NCBI RefSeq assembly: GCF_910588395.1
Contig: NZ_CAJUPA010000033.1
Coordinates: 1 to 28,524, forward strand
DNA length: 28,524 nucleotides
DNA from: an uncultured Faecalibaculum sp.
Lineage (GTDB): Bacteria; Bacillota_I; Bacilli_A; Erysipelotrichales; Erysipelotrichaceae
Reading direction: 5' to 3'
Each line of letters starts with the position of its first letter. Within the stretch, counting starts at the first letter, position 1. The translations under genes and the position numbers were made by a program. Positions 7,093 to 14,371 of the stretch are shown piece by piece. The notes below the pieces were generated by a model that was not told where the DNA came from, made no database searches, and saw only the letters and a program-made list of their open reading frames with translations.

Positions 7093-8649
7093 CTACTTCG
7101 CCACTTCCTGTGCCCGGACTTCCCGGATCACGTTGACTTTGATCTGCCCCGGGTAGGTCAGGGTGCTCTCGATCTTGTCCCGGATCTGTCTGGCCAGTTT
7201 CGTGCAGGTGATGTCATCCACCTTGTCGGGGTTGACAAGAATGCGGATTTCACGACCTGCCTGAATGGCATAGGCACTGCTGACACCCGGTGCTTCCCGG
7301 GCAATCTTCTCCAGATCCTCCAGACGGTTGATGTAGGTCTGCGCCGACTCTTTCCGGGCACCGGGGCGTGCGGCGGAAATGGTATCCGCGGCAATCACCA
7401 GGTGACTGGTGAGGAATTTCGGTTCCACATCGCCGTGATGGGACTGAATGGCGTTGAGCACGATTTCCTTCTCACCGTGTTTCCGGCAGAACTTCCAGCC
7501 CAGTTCCACGTGGCTGCCTTCCTGCTGCTCGATGTTCAGCGCCTTGCCGATATCATGCAGCAGACCGGCCCGTTTGGCCAGCTGCTGGTTGAGACCCAGC
7601 TCCGCGGCCATGACACCGGCCAGATAGGCGACCTCCATGGAATGCTGCAGGGCATTCTGTCCATAGGAGTACCGGTATTTCAGCGTGCCCACCAGACGGA
7701 CGATTTCCCGGTCGATCCGGCCGATGCCAAGCTTGAAGATGGCGTCTTCCCCGGCTTTCATGATCTCCTGGTCGATCTCGTTCTGGTATTTCTTCACGAC
7801 TTCCTCGATCCGCCCGGGCTGAATCCGTCCGTCCCGGATCAGATGCTCCAGTGCCAGCCGGGCGATTTCCCGGCGCACGGGGTTGAAGCAGGTGATGGTG
7901 ATCAGGTCCGGCGTGTCGTCAATGTTGAGCTCCACACCTGTGGCCTGCTCGAAGCAGCGGATGTTCCGCCCTTCACGGCCGATGATCCGGCCTTTCATCT
8001 CTTCACCGGGAATGGCCACAACAGACACGCTGCGTTCCTGCGTCTCCTGCTGGGCTATCCGCTCGATGGCCAGGGCGATGATTTCCTGGGCTTTCGCGTT
8101 GGCTGAGGCCTTTGCCTCGTCTTCCTTGTCCTTGATGTAGGCAACCGTTTCGTGCTCCATCTGTTTTTCAACAGCGGCAAACAGTTCCTTGCGGGCGTCC
8201 TGGCTGGACATCTTTGCGACGCCCTCCAGTACCACGATCTGTTTATCGATCTGCTCCTGAAGACGGCGCTCCTGTTCATCCAGGCTGGCCAGTCTGTCTG
8301 TGACTTTCTGGAGCTTGTCCTGCACCTGACGTTCTTTCTGTCCCAGGGCCTGATCCCGGAAATTGAGACTGTCCTCCCGGCGCAGCAGCTTGGTTTCCTG
8401 CTCGGCAACTTCCTGCCGCCGCTCCTTGATTTCCTTCTCGGCTTCCACCTTCAGATCGTGCGCCTGCGTCTTTCCGTCCAGCACAGCCTGTTTGATTCTG
8501 GCATCCGCCTGGTTTTCGGCGTTTTTCAGAATCTGCTCCGCTTTCTGCTGATCTTTGTTCAGACCTGCCTTCGAAACCGCTCTCATCAGGAGAATTCCGA
8601 TTGCAAGACCTACCGCAACGGACGCCAACGCAGTCAAAAAGAGTGTCAT
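7093..8649 (-). CDS. rny: Ribonuclease Y
   Basis: This is the membrane-anchored endoribonuclease that starts decay of many mRNAs in Bacillota. The 518-residue protein has an N-terminal membrane segment (about residues 4-25). A long charged coiled coil runs from about 30 to 190 (rich in K/E/Q/R). A KH RNA-binding domain follows with 'GRIIGREGRNIR', then an HD domain with the metal dyad in 'LLHDIGKA' (H365, D366) and a downstream 'SHHGDVEP' segment. Length matches the family (about 520). The ATG at 8649 is preceded by AGGAGGAG at nine bases. It is the only gene of its unit: rpmF upstream ends in a terminator and its own terminator follows. The same window carries an RNase J2 paralogue, so two decay factors lie close together. 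Confidence 0.97.
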   Translation of the reverse strand: MTLFLTALASVAVGLAIGILLMRAVSKAGLNKDQQKAEQILKNAENQADARIKQAVLDGKTQAHDLKVEAEKEIKERRQEVAEQETKLLRREDSLNFRDQALGQKERQVQDKLQKVTDRLASLDEQERRLQEQIDKQIVVLEGVAKMSSQDARKELFAAVEKQMEHETVAYIKDKEDEAKASANAKAQEIIALAIERIAQQETQERSVSVVAIPGEEMKGRIIGREGRNIRCFEQATGVELNIDDTPDLITITCFNPVRREIARLALEHLIRDGRIQPGRIEEVVKKYQNEIDQEIMKAGEDAIFKLGIGRIDREIVRLVGTLKYRYSYGQNALQHSMEVAYLAGVMAAELGLNQQLAKRAGLLHDIGKALNIEQQEGSHVELGWKFCRKHGEKEIVLNAIQSHHGDVEPKFLTSHLVIAADTISAARPGARKESAQTYINRLEDLEKIAREAPGVSSAYAIQAGREIRILVNPDKVDDITCTKLARQIRDKIESTLTYPGQIKVNVIREVRAQEVAK

Positions 8650-8693
8650 ATATCTTTACTCCTCCTGCGAATTTCTGTCCGCAAAGCACATTC

Positions 8694-8699
8694 ATTATA
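8694..8699 (-). promoter_or_regulatory. Probable rny -10 box
   Basis: A perfect TATAAT on the minus strand lies 44 bases upstream of the rny start and downstream of the rpmF terminator. No good -35 hexamer sits at 16-18 bases, so an activator or a weak promoter is possible. Confidence 0.45.
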
Positions 8700-8756
8700 C
8701 TCTTGTATCTTCATCTTGCATAGAGAGGGGTGTTGTGCAGATACGTCTGATGCACG

Positions 8757-8778
8757 AAAAAAGCAGCCGCAGCTGCTT
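8757..8778 (-). terminator. Intrinsic terminator after rpmF
   Basis: On the minus strand AAGCAGC and GCTGCTT pair within 8761-8778 around a TGCG loop, continuing into a run of six T (8757-8762). It starts four bases past the rpmF stop. Confidence 0.9.
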
Positions 8779-8782
8779 CATT

Positions 8783-8959
8783 CTATCCTTCGACTTCGAC
8801 GATCTGCTCGCCTTTATACTGTCCGCATTCGCACATCTTGTGAGACAGCTTGTACTCACCGCAGGCCGGGCACTTTGTCAGTGCGGGCTTCTGCAGTTTG
8901 TAATGAGTCCGTCTTTTCCGCTTGCGAGTTTTGGAATTTCTTCTCTGCTGTACAGCCAT
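8783..8959 (-). CDS. rpmF: 50S ribosomal protein L32
   Basis: This is a small structural protein of the large ribosomal subunit, 58 residues long. The N-terminus 'MAVQQRRNSKTRKRKRRTHY' is the family signature, followed by a zinc-knuckle-like region with cysteines at 30, 33, 43 and 45. The second pair reads CEC (one residue between cysteines) instead of the CxxC usual in zinc-binding L32. The ATG at 8959 has AGGAGGTG nine bases before it, within the 11-base gap after the DUF177 gene. DUF177-rpmF is a conserved bacterial gene pair and both are surely cotranscribed from the consensus promoter at 9504. A terminator follows the stop. Confidence 0.95.
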   Translation of the reverse strand: MAVQQRRNSKTRKRKRRTHYKLQKPALTKCPACGEYKLSHKMCECGQYKGEQIVEVEG

Positions 8960-8970
8960 GCAGGCACCTC

Positions 8971-9477
8971 CTATTCATCTTCCAGTTTGAAATCGTTCAG
9001 TTTTTCCCATCGGGGATCGATGGCAGGCTCTTTCGGATCCTGGTCGGAGATGAGCTTCCAGCCCTTTCCTTCGGGATACTCTTCCCGGGGGAGTCTGGTC
9101 AGCGACATCGGCGCTTCGAACAGGATTGCCTGAAAGATCTCGGGATTCAGATCCACGGTATCTTTCCTGGCTGCCGTGATTTCCTCTTCCTCCGCCTTCA
9201 CGGGTTCAAAGGAATAAGTGTGCTGCGACCGGGTGGAAAACTCCACTTCGAGATCTTCGTCGGTAATGGAATCCGGAACGATCAGCGTTCCTTCCAGGTC
9301 CAGGTCGCTGGTCACCAGTGCCCTGCCGTCATAGGAAAGGGTGCCGGTGATCCGGGCCGACGGAATTGAGCGGACAGGACTGTGCCGGAGGAAGTCGTTT
9401 TCCTCCACCTTGATCCGTTCATCCAGATTGATGATCATCTGCGGACTTTGCAGGAAATCCTGTTTCGTAAATTTCAT
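8971..9477 (-). CDS. yceD: DUF177 (YceD/YlbN) family protein
   Basis: YceD proteins are encoded just before rpmF across bacteria and are linked to 23S rRNA/large-subunit maturation; the exact role in Bacillota is not settled. The 168-residue protein is acidic, with the family pattern 'GTLSYDGRALVTSDLDLEGTLIVPDS' in its middle, and a conserved 'DLNPEIFQAILFEAPMSL' stretch followed by 'KGWKLISDQD' near the C-terminus. The zinc-like CxxC seen in some homologues is absent. The start is ATG 9477, with GAGGAGAAG just upstream; a longer in-frame version from 9498 would run through that Shine-Dalgarno. It is the first gene of a two-gene unit with rpmF. Confidence 0.9.
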   Translation of the reverse strand: MKFTKQDFLQSPQMIINLDERIKVEENDFLRHSPVRSIPSARITGTLSYDGRALVTSDLDLEGTLIVPDSITDEDLEVEFSTRSQHTYSFEPVKAEEEEITAARKDTVDLNPEIFQAILFEAPMSLTRLPREEYPEGKGWKLISDQDPKEPAIDPRWEKLNDFKLEDE

Positions 9478-9503
9478 GCTCTTCTCCTCACGTCGCAACT
9501 GAT

Positions 9504-9532
9504 ATTATAGGAAATCACCCTGTTGATGTCAA
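9504..9532 (-). promoter_or_regulatory. Consensus sigma-A promoter of yceD-rpmF
   Basis: On the minus strand TTGACA (9527-9532) and TATAAT (9504-9509) are both perfect and spaced by 17 bases. This is the strongest promoter in the window, as suits a ribosomal-protein unit. The -35 box touches the stop codon of the amidohydrolase gene (9533-9535). Confidence 0.93.
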
Positions 9533-10921
9533 TCAGAGATTCACCTGCAATTTCCCGTTCACCATGACCTTCGTCACTTTTCCGTCTTTGACAAACACCA
9601 GATCCGCCAGATACCCGGGTTCCAGCTTTCCAAGATCGTGACTGCGGCCCATCACGGCAGCGCTTCCTTCCGTATAGCCCCACAGAGCTTCCTGCTCCGT
9701 GAGTGCATCCGGCAGCTTCTGCGCCCAGCGGATGTTCTCCAGCGGATCACAGTCCTCGATGGGACAGTCGGTTCCCATGCTGGTCAGCGTGCTGCGCATC
9801 ATGGTGCCGAAGGCATAGCTGGTGGCAGCCTTTCTGTCCCCGACTCTGGCTGCGGCGATCTGCCGGTCGCTGCGCCAGAACACCGGCTGCACCAGACAGG
9901 CTGTCTGCAGCCTGGCCAGATCCTGCAGAATGGCTTCATCAGTGATCTGGACGTGAAGAATTCCCTTCTCCAGATCCGGATGCCGCTCATATACCCGGAG
10001 AATCTGCGCAATTGCCGCATCCCCGATGGCATGAAACACCACCGGCCGCTTCAGGTCTTCACAGGCGCTGACAAAGGTCTCCATCTCTTCTTCCGTCATG
10101 ACCTGTATCCCCCGGTTGCCGGGATCATCCGCATAGTCTGTCTGCAGCCAGGCAGTGCGGCCTCCCAGTGCGCCATCCGCAAAGCCCTTGAAGGGACCAA
10201 AGGTATGCGTATCCGTCTCATATTCCCCGGATGTCTGCAGAAACAGCCGCATCTCATCCGGATCGGTGATGTTGATCTGGTGATGAATCCGGATACGTTC
10301 GGATGCCTTCCGGTACAGCGGCAGCAGCTGCCGCCAGTTGCCGGATTTCAGATCGGCGATCTGCACTGTGGTCAGACCGCAGGCCAGACAGTGATCCACT
10401 GCCGCTTCAATGTGCCGCTGCGCTTCTTTGTCCAGGGCCTCCAGCAGAGGCTCACATTCTGCCTCCTGAAACAGCCCGTCCTCGTGCCAGACACCCGCCA
10501 GGTTCATGGCAGCTGTATTGGCGGTCAGGATGTGCGTGCAGTACCGTTCGCAGACAATCGGAACAGTCAGGCTCACTGCATCCAGATCCTCCCGCACGGG
10601 CATCCGTTTCTCCTGCAGCTTTTCCTGATCCCAGCCCATGCCGTGAATGAACGGTTCCCGGCTGCTGCGCAGCATGTCCTGCAGCCCGGTAATGGATTTT
10701 GCTTCTCCCAGCTGACAGCCCGTCAGCATCTGCCCGGTCATCCGCAGATGCATGTGGGAGTCATTGAACCCGGGCAGCACCTGCGCCTGATCTGCATCTA
10801 TATATAAGGTATCGGGTTCTGCCATCCCTGCGATGACCTCCGGCCTGTCAACCGCCCGAATGTGACTGCCCTCCAGCAGAATGTCCTGACCGCTGCAGGT
10901 GTTGGTGATGATTGTGTTCAT
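9533..10921 (-). CDS. Amidohydrolase, YtcJ-like (amidohydrolase 3 family)
   Basis: This is a metal-dependent hydrolase of the urease/amidohydrolase superfamily. The 462-residue protein has the N-terminal metal ligands 'GFNDSHMH' (H56 and H58). Further conserved segments are 'FADGALGGRTAWL', 'VFHAIGDAA' (His ligand), and the C-terminal Asp in 'MGTDCPIEDCDPLENIRWA'. It ends with the composite-domain strand 'LGKLEPGYLADLVFVKDGKV'. YtcJ-like enzymes are usually about 520-540 residues, so this is a compact version. There is no signal peptide, so it is cytoplasmic. The substrate cannot be told from sequence; amides or N-formyl compounds are typical. The ATG at 10921 follows AGAAGGA by about seven bases. 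The upstream gene encodes an oligopeptide-binding lipoprotein with a terminator between them, so coexpression is uncertain. Confidence 0.88.
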   Translation of the reverse strand: MNTIITNTCSGQDILLEGSHIRAVDRPEVIAGMAEPDTLYIDADQAQVLPGFNDSHMHLRMTGQMLTGCQLGEAKSITGLQDMLRSSREPFIHGMGWDQEKLQEKRMPVREDLDAVSLTVPIVCERYCTHILTANTAAMNLAGVWHEDGLFQEAECEPLLEALDKEAQRHIEAAVDHCLACGLTTVQIADLKSGNWRQLLPLYRKASERIRIHHQINITDPDEMRLFLQTSGEYETDTHTFGPFKGFADGALGGRTAWLQTDYADDPGNRGIQVMTEEEMETFVSACEDLKRPVVFHAIGDAAIAQILRVYERHPDLEKGILHVQITDEAILQDLARLQTACLVQPVFWRSDRQIAAARVGDRKAATSYAFGTMMRSTLTSMGTDCPIEDCDPLENIRWAQKLPDALTEQEALWGYTEGSAAVMGRSHDLGKLEPGYLADLVFVKDGKVTKVMVNGKLQVNL

Positions 10922-10951
10922 GATCTGTCCTTCTACCGCTGCCCGGGTGCG

Positions 10952-10973
10952 AAAAAAGAGCCGGCAGGCTCTT
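10952..10973 (-). terminator. Intrinsic terminator after the OppA-like gene
   Basis: On the minus strand AAGAGCC (10967-10973) pairs with GGCTCTT (10956-10962) around a TGCC loop and runs into six T. It sits 17 bases past the stop codon and separates the lipoprotein gene from the amidohydrolase. Confidence 0.9.
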
Positions 10974-10990
10974 CTTTCGTTCAGGCAGCA

Positions 10991-12628
10991 TTACTCTTCA
11001 ATGGTCACGTACTTGTATACAAAGGGCACGCCCACCGGGTTGTCCACCAGATGCTTCACTTTCGGGTTCAGCAGGTCGGAGGCGCCGGTCTGGAACATCG
11101 GACCCACGGCCACATCGTCCATGGCGATCTTTTCGGCGTCCTTCAGCAGACTCCAGCGTTCCTCATCGGTTTTGGCATCCACTGCTTCCTTCAGTTTGTC
11201 GGTGTAGGCAGTGTTGGGATATTTGCCGAAGTTGAAGGATCCGCCCGGCAGCAGCACGTTCAGATAGGTGGTGGGATCTGCATAGTCCGGTCCCCAGCGG
11301 GTCAGAACCACGTCAAAGTCACCGTTCTGCTGACTCTTCAGACGCACGTTCTTTTCCTGGGAAACCATTTCAACGTTCAGGCCCTCCAGCTTGGAGAGTT
11401 CGGACTGGATGAATTCCGCGGCGGACTTGGCTGGATCGGCGGGTTCAAACAGGAACCGCAGGGTGATTTCGTCTTTTCCCAGTTCCTTCTTCGCCTTTTC
11501 CCAGTATTCCTGGGCCAGTTTTTCGGCATCTTCTCCGGTTTCCGTGAAATAGCCTTCTGCAGTTTCCCGGTAGTCTTTTCCGTCGGGACCGTTGGACAGT
11601 TTCACCGTTACAAAGCCTTCAGCGGGAATGGAGCCGTCCTTGAGCACATTCTGTGTCAGGTTTTCCTTGTCCACAGCATAGGTCAGCGCCTTGCGCAGAT
11701 TCTCGTTCTGCAGATCTTCGTTTTCAAAGTTGTACTGCATGTACCACAGGAAGCTGCCCAGAACGGATTTGTAGGCTTCATTGTCCTTGTATTTGTCCAC
11801 CAGCGAGGAATTCAGACGGGCATAGTCCGTTGTGCCGTTTTCATAAGCCAGTGCAGCGGAAGAGGGTTCCGGCACAATGCTGATGTTGATTTCTTCTAGT
11901 GCCACGTCATCTGCACCCCAGTAGTCCTGGTTTTTCGACAGTTTCAGGGAATTGCCCTTGGTCCATTCCTCCAGCTTGAACGGGCCGCAGTACAGCAGGT
12001 TTTCCGGGGAAAGCCCATACTGGTCACCCTGTTCTTCGGCAAATGCCTCATTGACAGGATAGAACGGCGGGAATGTGGTCAGGGAAACAAAATACGGAGT
12101 TTTCCGGGACAGCGTGACTTCCAGCGTCTTGTCATCCAGCGCCTTCACAGCGATTTCGTCTTTCTTCTCCGGATCGCCCATGGCTTCGTCCGCGCCCTTG
12201 ATGCAGGCACCGTCGCTGCCGAAAATGTAGGCATAGTCGCAGGTGGGATCCGTGGCCGCATCCTTCCAGGCGTACTCGAAATCCGCTGCGGTCACCGGGT
12301 CCCCATTGGACCATTTGGCATCCCGCAGATGGAACGTATAGGTCAGTTCATCATCCGATACATCATAGGATTCTGCCAGCGCCGGGACGATGTCCGCGTT
12401 TTCATTCGTCGTTTCCAGACCTTCGATGCACATGTTGATGACTTCGAAGGACATTCCATCTGTTGCCAGAGTGGAATCCAGCGTAATGACATCGTTTTCC
12501 TTGGACAGATTCAGGACCTGGGCCGGTTTGCCGTCATCTGCGGCCTGATTGCCCTGGGATCCTGAAGAACAGGCTGTCAGACCCATCGCAAGAGCCATGG
12601 CAGCGGGTACAGTTACATACTTTTTCAT
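10991..12628 (-). CDS. Oligopeptide ABC transporter substrate-binding lipoprotein (SBP_bac_5)
   Basis: This is an extracellular lipid-anchored receptor that delivers peptides to an Opp/Dpp-type importer. The 545-residue precursor begins 'MKKYVTVPAAMALAMGLTAC', a signal peptide with lipobox LTAC; C20 would be lipidated. Family-5 features follow: 'LNLSKENDVITLDSTLATDGMSFE' at the mature N-terminus, 'YTFHLRDAKWSNGDPVTAADFEYAW', and 'VVLTRWGPDYADPTTYLN' late in the protein. The start at 12628 follows an AAGGG Shine-Dalgarno; an upstream in-frame ATG (12730) would put 34 residues before the signal peptide. No permease or ATPase gene lies nearby, so it must use a transporter encoded elsewhere. It has its own promoter region and its own terminator. 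Confidence 0.94.
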   Translation of the reverse strand: MKKYVTVPAAMALAMGLTACSSGSQGNQAADDGKPAQVLNLSKENDVITLDSTLATDGMSFEVINMCIEGLETTNENADIVPALAESYDVSDDELTYTFHLRDAKWSNGDPVTAADFEYAWKDAATDPTCDYAYIFGSDGACIKGADEAMGDPEKKDEIAVKALDDKTLEVTLSRKTPYFVSLTTFPPFYPVNEAFAEEQGDQYGLSPENLLYCGPFKLEEWTKGNSLKLSKNQDYWGADDVALEEINISIVPEPSSAALAYENGTTDYARLNSSLVDKYKDNEAYKSVLGSFLWYMQYNFENEDLQNENLRKALTYAVDKENLTQNVLKDGSIPAEGFVTVKLSNGPDGKDYRETAEGYFTETGEDAEKLAQEYWEKAKKELGKDEITLRFLFEPADPAKSAAEFIQSELSKLEGLNVEMVSQEKNVRLKSQQNGDFDVVLTRWGPDYADPTTYLNVLLPGGSFNFGKYPNTAYTDKLKEAVDAKTDEERWSLLKDAEKIAMDDVAVGPMFQTGASDLLNPKVKHLVDNPVGVPFVYKYVTIEE

Positions 12629-12653
12629 ATGAGTTCCCTTTCTTCCTGGGTGC

Positions 12654-12682
12654 ATTATAGGCCGAATTGTAACCACTTTCAA
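12654..12682 (-). promoter_or_regulatory. Proximal promoter of the OppA-like gene
   Basis: On the minus strand TTGAAA (12677-12682) and TATAAT (12654-12659) are separated by exactly 17 bases, 25 bases before the start codon. Confidence 0.85.
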
Positions 12683-12691
12683 TCGCTGAAA

Positions 12692-12700
12692 ATTATAACA
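12692..12700 (-). promoter_or_regulatory. Possible second (extended -10) promoter of the OppA-like gene
   Basis: The minus strand reads TGTTATAAT, an extended -10 element (TG, one base, then TATAAT). It lies 33 bases upstream of the proximal promoter's start region. The -35 region is poor, which extended -10 promoters tolerate. Another TATAAT lies at 12717-12722, without a good partner. Confidence 0.45.
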
Positions 12701-12754
12701 ACCCCGCTGAAAACTCATTATAGACGGCATGAATTCCGTCAGACTGTCCTGCTG

Positions 12755-13252
12755 TCAGCGTTCCGCCATTTCTTTCCGGTAAAGATGAAACCGCAGGATT
12801 CTCCCGCCTTCTTCAATGCTGAAACGGTCCGCCATGCCAAATCCGTTGCGCCGGTACAGTTTTTCCGCCGGCAGATTCCCCGGAATCACATCCAGAACCT
12901 GCGCCTGGTATCCGCCTTTGCGGGCTTCCTCTTCCATGATGTCCATCATCCGCTGGGCCAGTCCCGAACCCCGGGCTGACTTGATGATCCCCAGCAGATG
13001 CAGTCCCAGCTCCCGCCTGCTCCCGCCCTCCAGCACCAGCGCCATGGCTGCCTGCAGCTGCTGTCCGTTTTCTGCGATCCACAGTTCCTGCCGGCGAACG
13101 TGATCTGCCAGCATCTCTTCATCCGGATGCAGTCCGAAGACCCATTTGGGTGTATAGGGATCCCCGGCCTGCTGATCACACAGGAGTCTGTACAGATCCA
13201 GAACCTGATGCAGGTCTGTCATCTCTGCTTTCCGGATCACTGTTTCAGTCAT
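12755..13252 (-). CDS. GNAT family N-acetyltransferase
   Basis: This enzyme transfers an acetyl group from acetyl-CoA to an amine; the substrate is not predictable. The 165-residue protein has the typical GNAT course: an N-terminal 'IRKAEMTDLHQVLDLYRLL', a central beta-strand 'MALVLEGGSRRELGLHLLGI', the acetyl-CoA pyrophosphate loop 'SARGSGLAQRMMD' (R/Q-x-x-G-x-A), and 'NLPAEKLYRRNGF' near the C-terminus. The start ATG 13252 has AAGGAGGG at about six bases; a longer frame from 13306 runs into the divergent tmcAL control region. It is transcribed away from tmcAL and toward the OppA-like gene. No T-run terminator follows, only a short hairpin at 12723-12740. Confidence 0.9.
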   Translation of the reverse strand: MTETVIRKAEMTDLHQVLDLYRLLCDQQAGDPYTPKWVFGLHPDEEMLADHVRRQELWIAENGQQLQAAMALVLEGGSRRELGLHLLGIIKSARGSGLAQRMMDIMEEEARKGGYQAQVLDVIPGNLPAEKLYRRNGFGMADRFSIEEGGRILRFHLYRKEMAER

Positions 13253-13310
13253 ACTGTCCCTCCTTGTATCCGATGCCGGCGAATGTCTTTCATGGACTGC
13301 CTGCATCTAG

Positions 13311-13316
13311 TAAAAT
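13311..13316 (+). promoter_or_regulatory. -10-like box directly before tmcAL (possible leaderless start)
   Basis: TAAAAT ends nine bases before the tmcAL ATG, so a transcript from it would begin at or within a few bases of the start codon. There is no Shine-Dalgarno between. The -35 region is weak (TTTCAT at 13288-13293, 17 bases away). The box lies in a small inverted repeat, CTGCAT/ATGCAG (13301-13320). Confidence 0.4.
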
Positions 13317-13325
13317 GCAGTTGGC

Positions 13326-14369
13326 ATGAAACAAAGCAATCTGAAAATCTGCGGCATCATCACAGAGTATAACCCATTCCACCAGGGCCATGCACACCAC
13401 CTCCGGCAGGCAAGAGAACTGACCGGGTGCGATGTGCTGGTCTGCATTCTGTCGGACTACTTCTCTCAGCGGGGTCTGCCTTCCGTGATGAGCTGGCAGG
13501 ACAAAACCCGGCTGGCGCTGGAGCATGGCGCGGATCTGGTGATCCGGCTTCCATCTGTGTATGCAGCCCAGTCTGCGGATCACTTTGCCCGGTATGCACT
13601 GGAATCTCTGTCTGTGCTGGGTGTGCAGGAGATTGTGTTCGGATCCGAATGTCATGACCGGTCCAGACTGGAAGCCATGGCGGATGAAGCCGGCCTGCGG
13701 CCTGTCAACCCTGCCACCAGCCAGGCCCGCAATCTGCCGGATCTGGAACCCAACGACATTCTGGGGGTGCAGTACATCCTGCAGTGCCGGCGGCTGGGCA
13801 TAGACTGGAGCACCATTCCCCGCTCGCCGGACTTCATCAGCGCCACTGCCAGCCGCCGGGCTTTCTTTGCCGGCGATGCGGTGGACTGGCAGATATACAT
13901 GCAGCCGGAACAGCGCTGGGAGTCCTATTATCCCTGCCTGCGGCTTTCGCTGCTCATGACGGACCCGGACCGTCTGGCTTCTTTCTTTCTGGTATCGGAG
14001 GGCATCGAACACCGGCTGATTCAGGCGGCCAGAGAACACCGGGACTGGCAGGGATTTCTGGAAGCAGCGGTATCCCGCACCTATTCCCGGGCCCGCATCC
14101 AGCGGACCTGTCTCATGATCCTGCTCCAGGTGACCTGGTCGCAGATGAGAGACCACGATTCTTTCTATCATGTGCTGCCGGCGGGGTTCAATGCAGCGGG
14201 ACAGGCCCTGCTGAGAAACCTGGATGAAGAAGCCAGAGCCCGGACAGCCATGAAATTTGCACAGCTGCCGCCGTTTCTGAAACTGGTGGAAATAAAAAGC
14301 GCGCAGCTCTATGACAGTGTGATGAAGGCTCCCTGCAGCAGGGAGACCATAATCAGGAAAGGCAGTTGA
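13326..14369 (+). CDS. tmcAL: tRNA(Met) cytidine acetate ligase TmcAL (YlbM)
   Basis: TmcAL activates acetate with ATP and transfers it to N4 of cytidine 34 in elongator tRNA(Met), giving ac4C in the anticodon. The 347-residue protein starts in the family fashion: 'CGIITEYNPFHQGHAHHLRQAR', with the nucleotidyltransferase HxGH motif at residues 19-22. It continues with 'LVCILSDYFSQRGLPSVMSWQDKTRLALEHGADLVIRLP', where the Ser-x-x-Phe-x-Gln-Arg-Gly segment is a family hallmark. B. subtilis YlbM is about 415 residues, so the C-terminal part is shorter here. The N-terminal match fixes the start at 13326, yet no Shine-Dalgarno precedes it. It is the first gene of a unit with the DUF218 gene. Confidence 0.92.
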   Translation: MKQSNLKICGIITEYNPFHQGHAHHLRQARELTGCDVLVCILSDYFSQRGLPSVMSWQDKTRLALEHGADLVIRLPSVYAAQSADHFARYALESLSVLGVQEIVFGSECHDRSRLEAMADEAGLRPVNPATSQARNLPDLEPNDILGVQYILQCRRLGIDWSTIPRSPDFISATASRRAFFAGDAVDWQIYMQPEQRWESYYPCLRLSLLMTDPDRLASFFLVSEGIEHRLIQAAREHRDWQGFLEAAVSRTYSRARIQRTCLMILLQVTWSQMRDHDSFYHVLPAGFNAAGQALLRNLDEEARARTAMKFAQLPPFLKLVEIKSAQLYDSVMKAPCSRETIIRKGS

Positions 14370-14371
14370 GT

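Noticed and set aside
12723..12740. GACGG/CCGTC hairpin after the GNAT gene as a terminator
   Set aside because: Five pairs only and no T-run on the minus strand; it sits against a TATAAT instead.
13253..13325. GNAT promoter in the divergent gap
   Set aside because: No -35/-10 pair with acceptable spacing was found on the minus strand; only the plus-side TAAAAT stands out.
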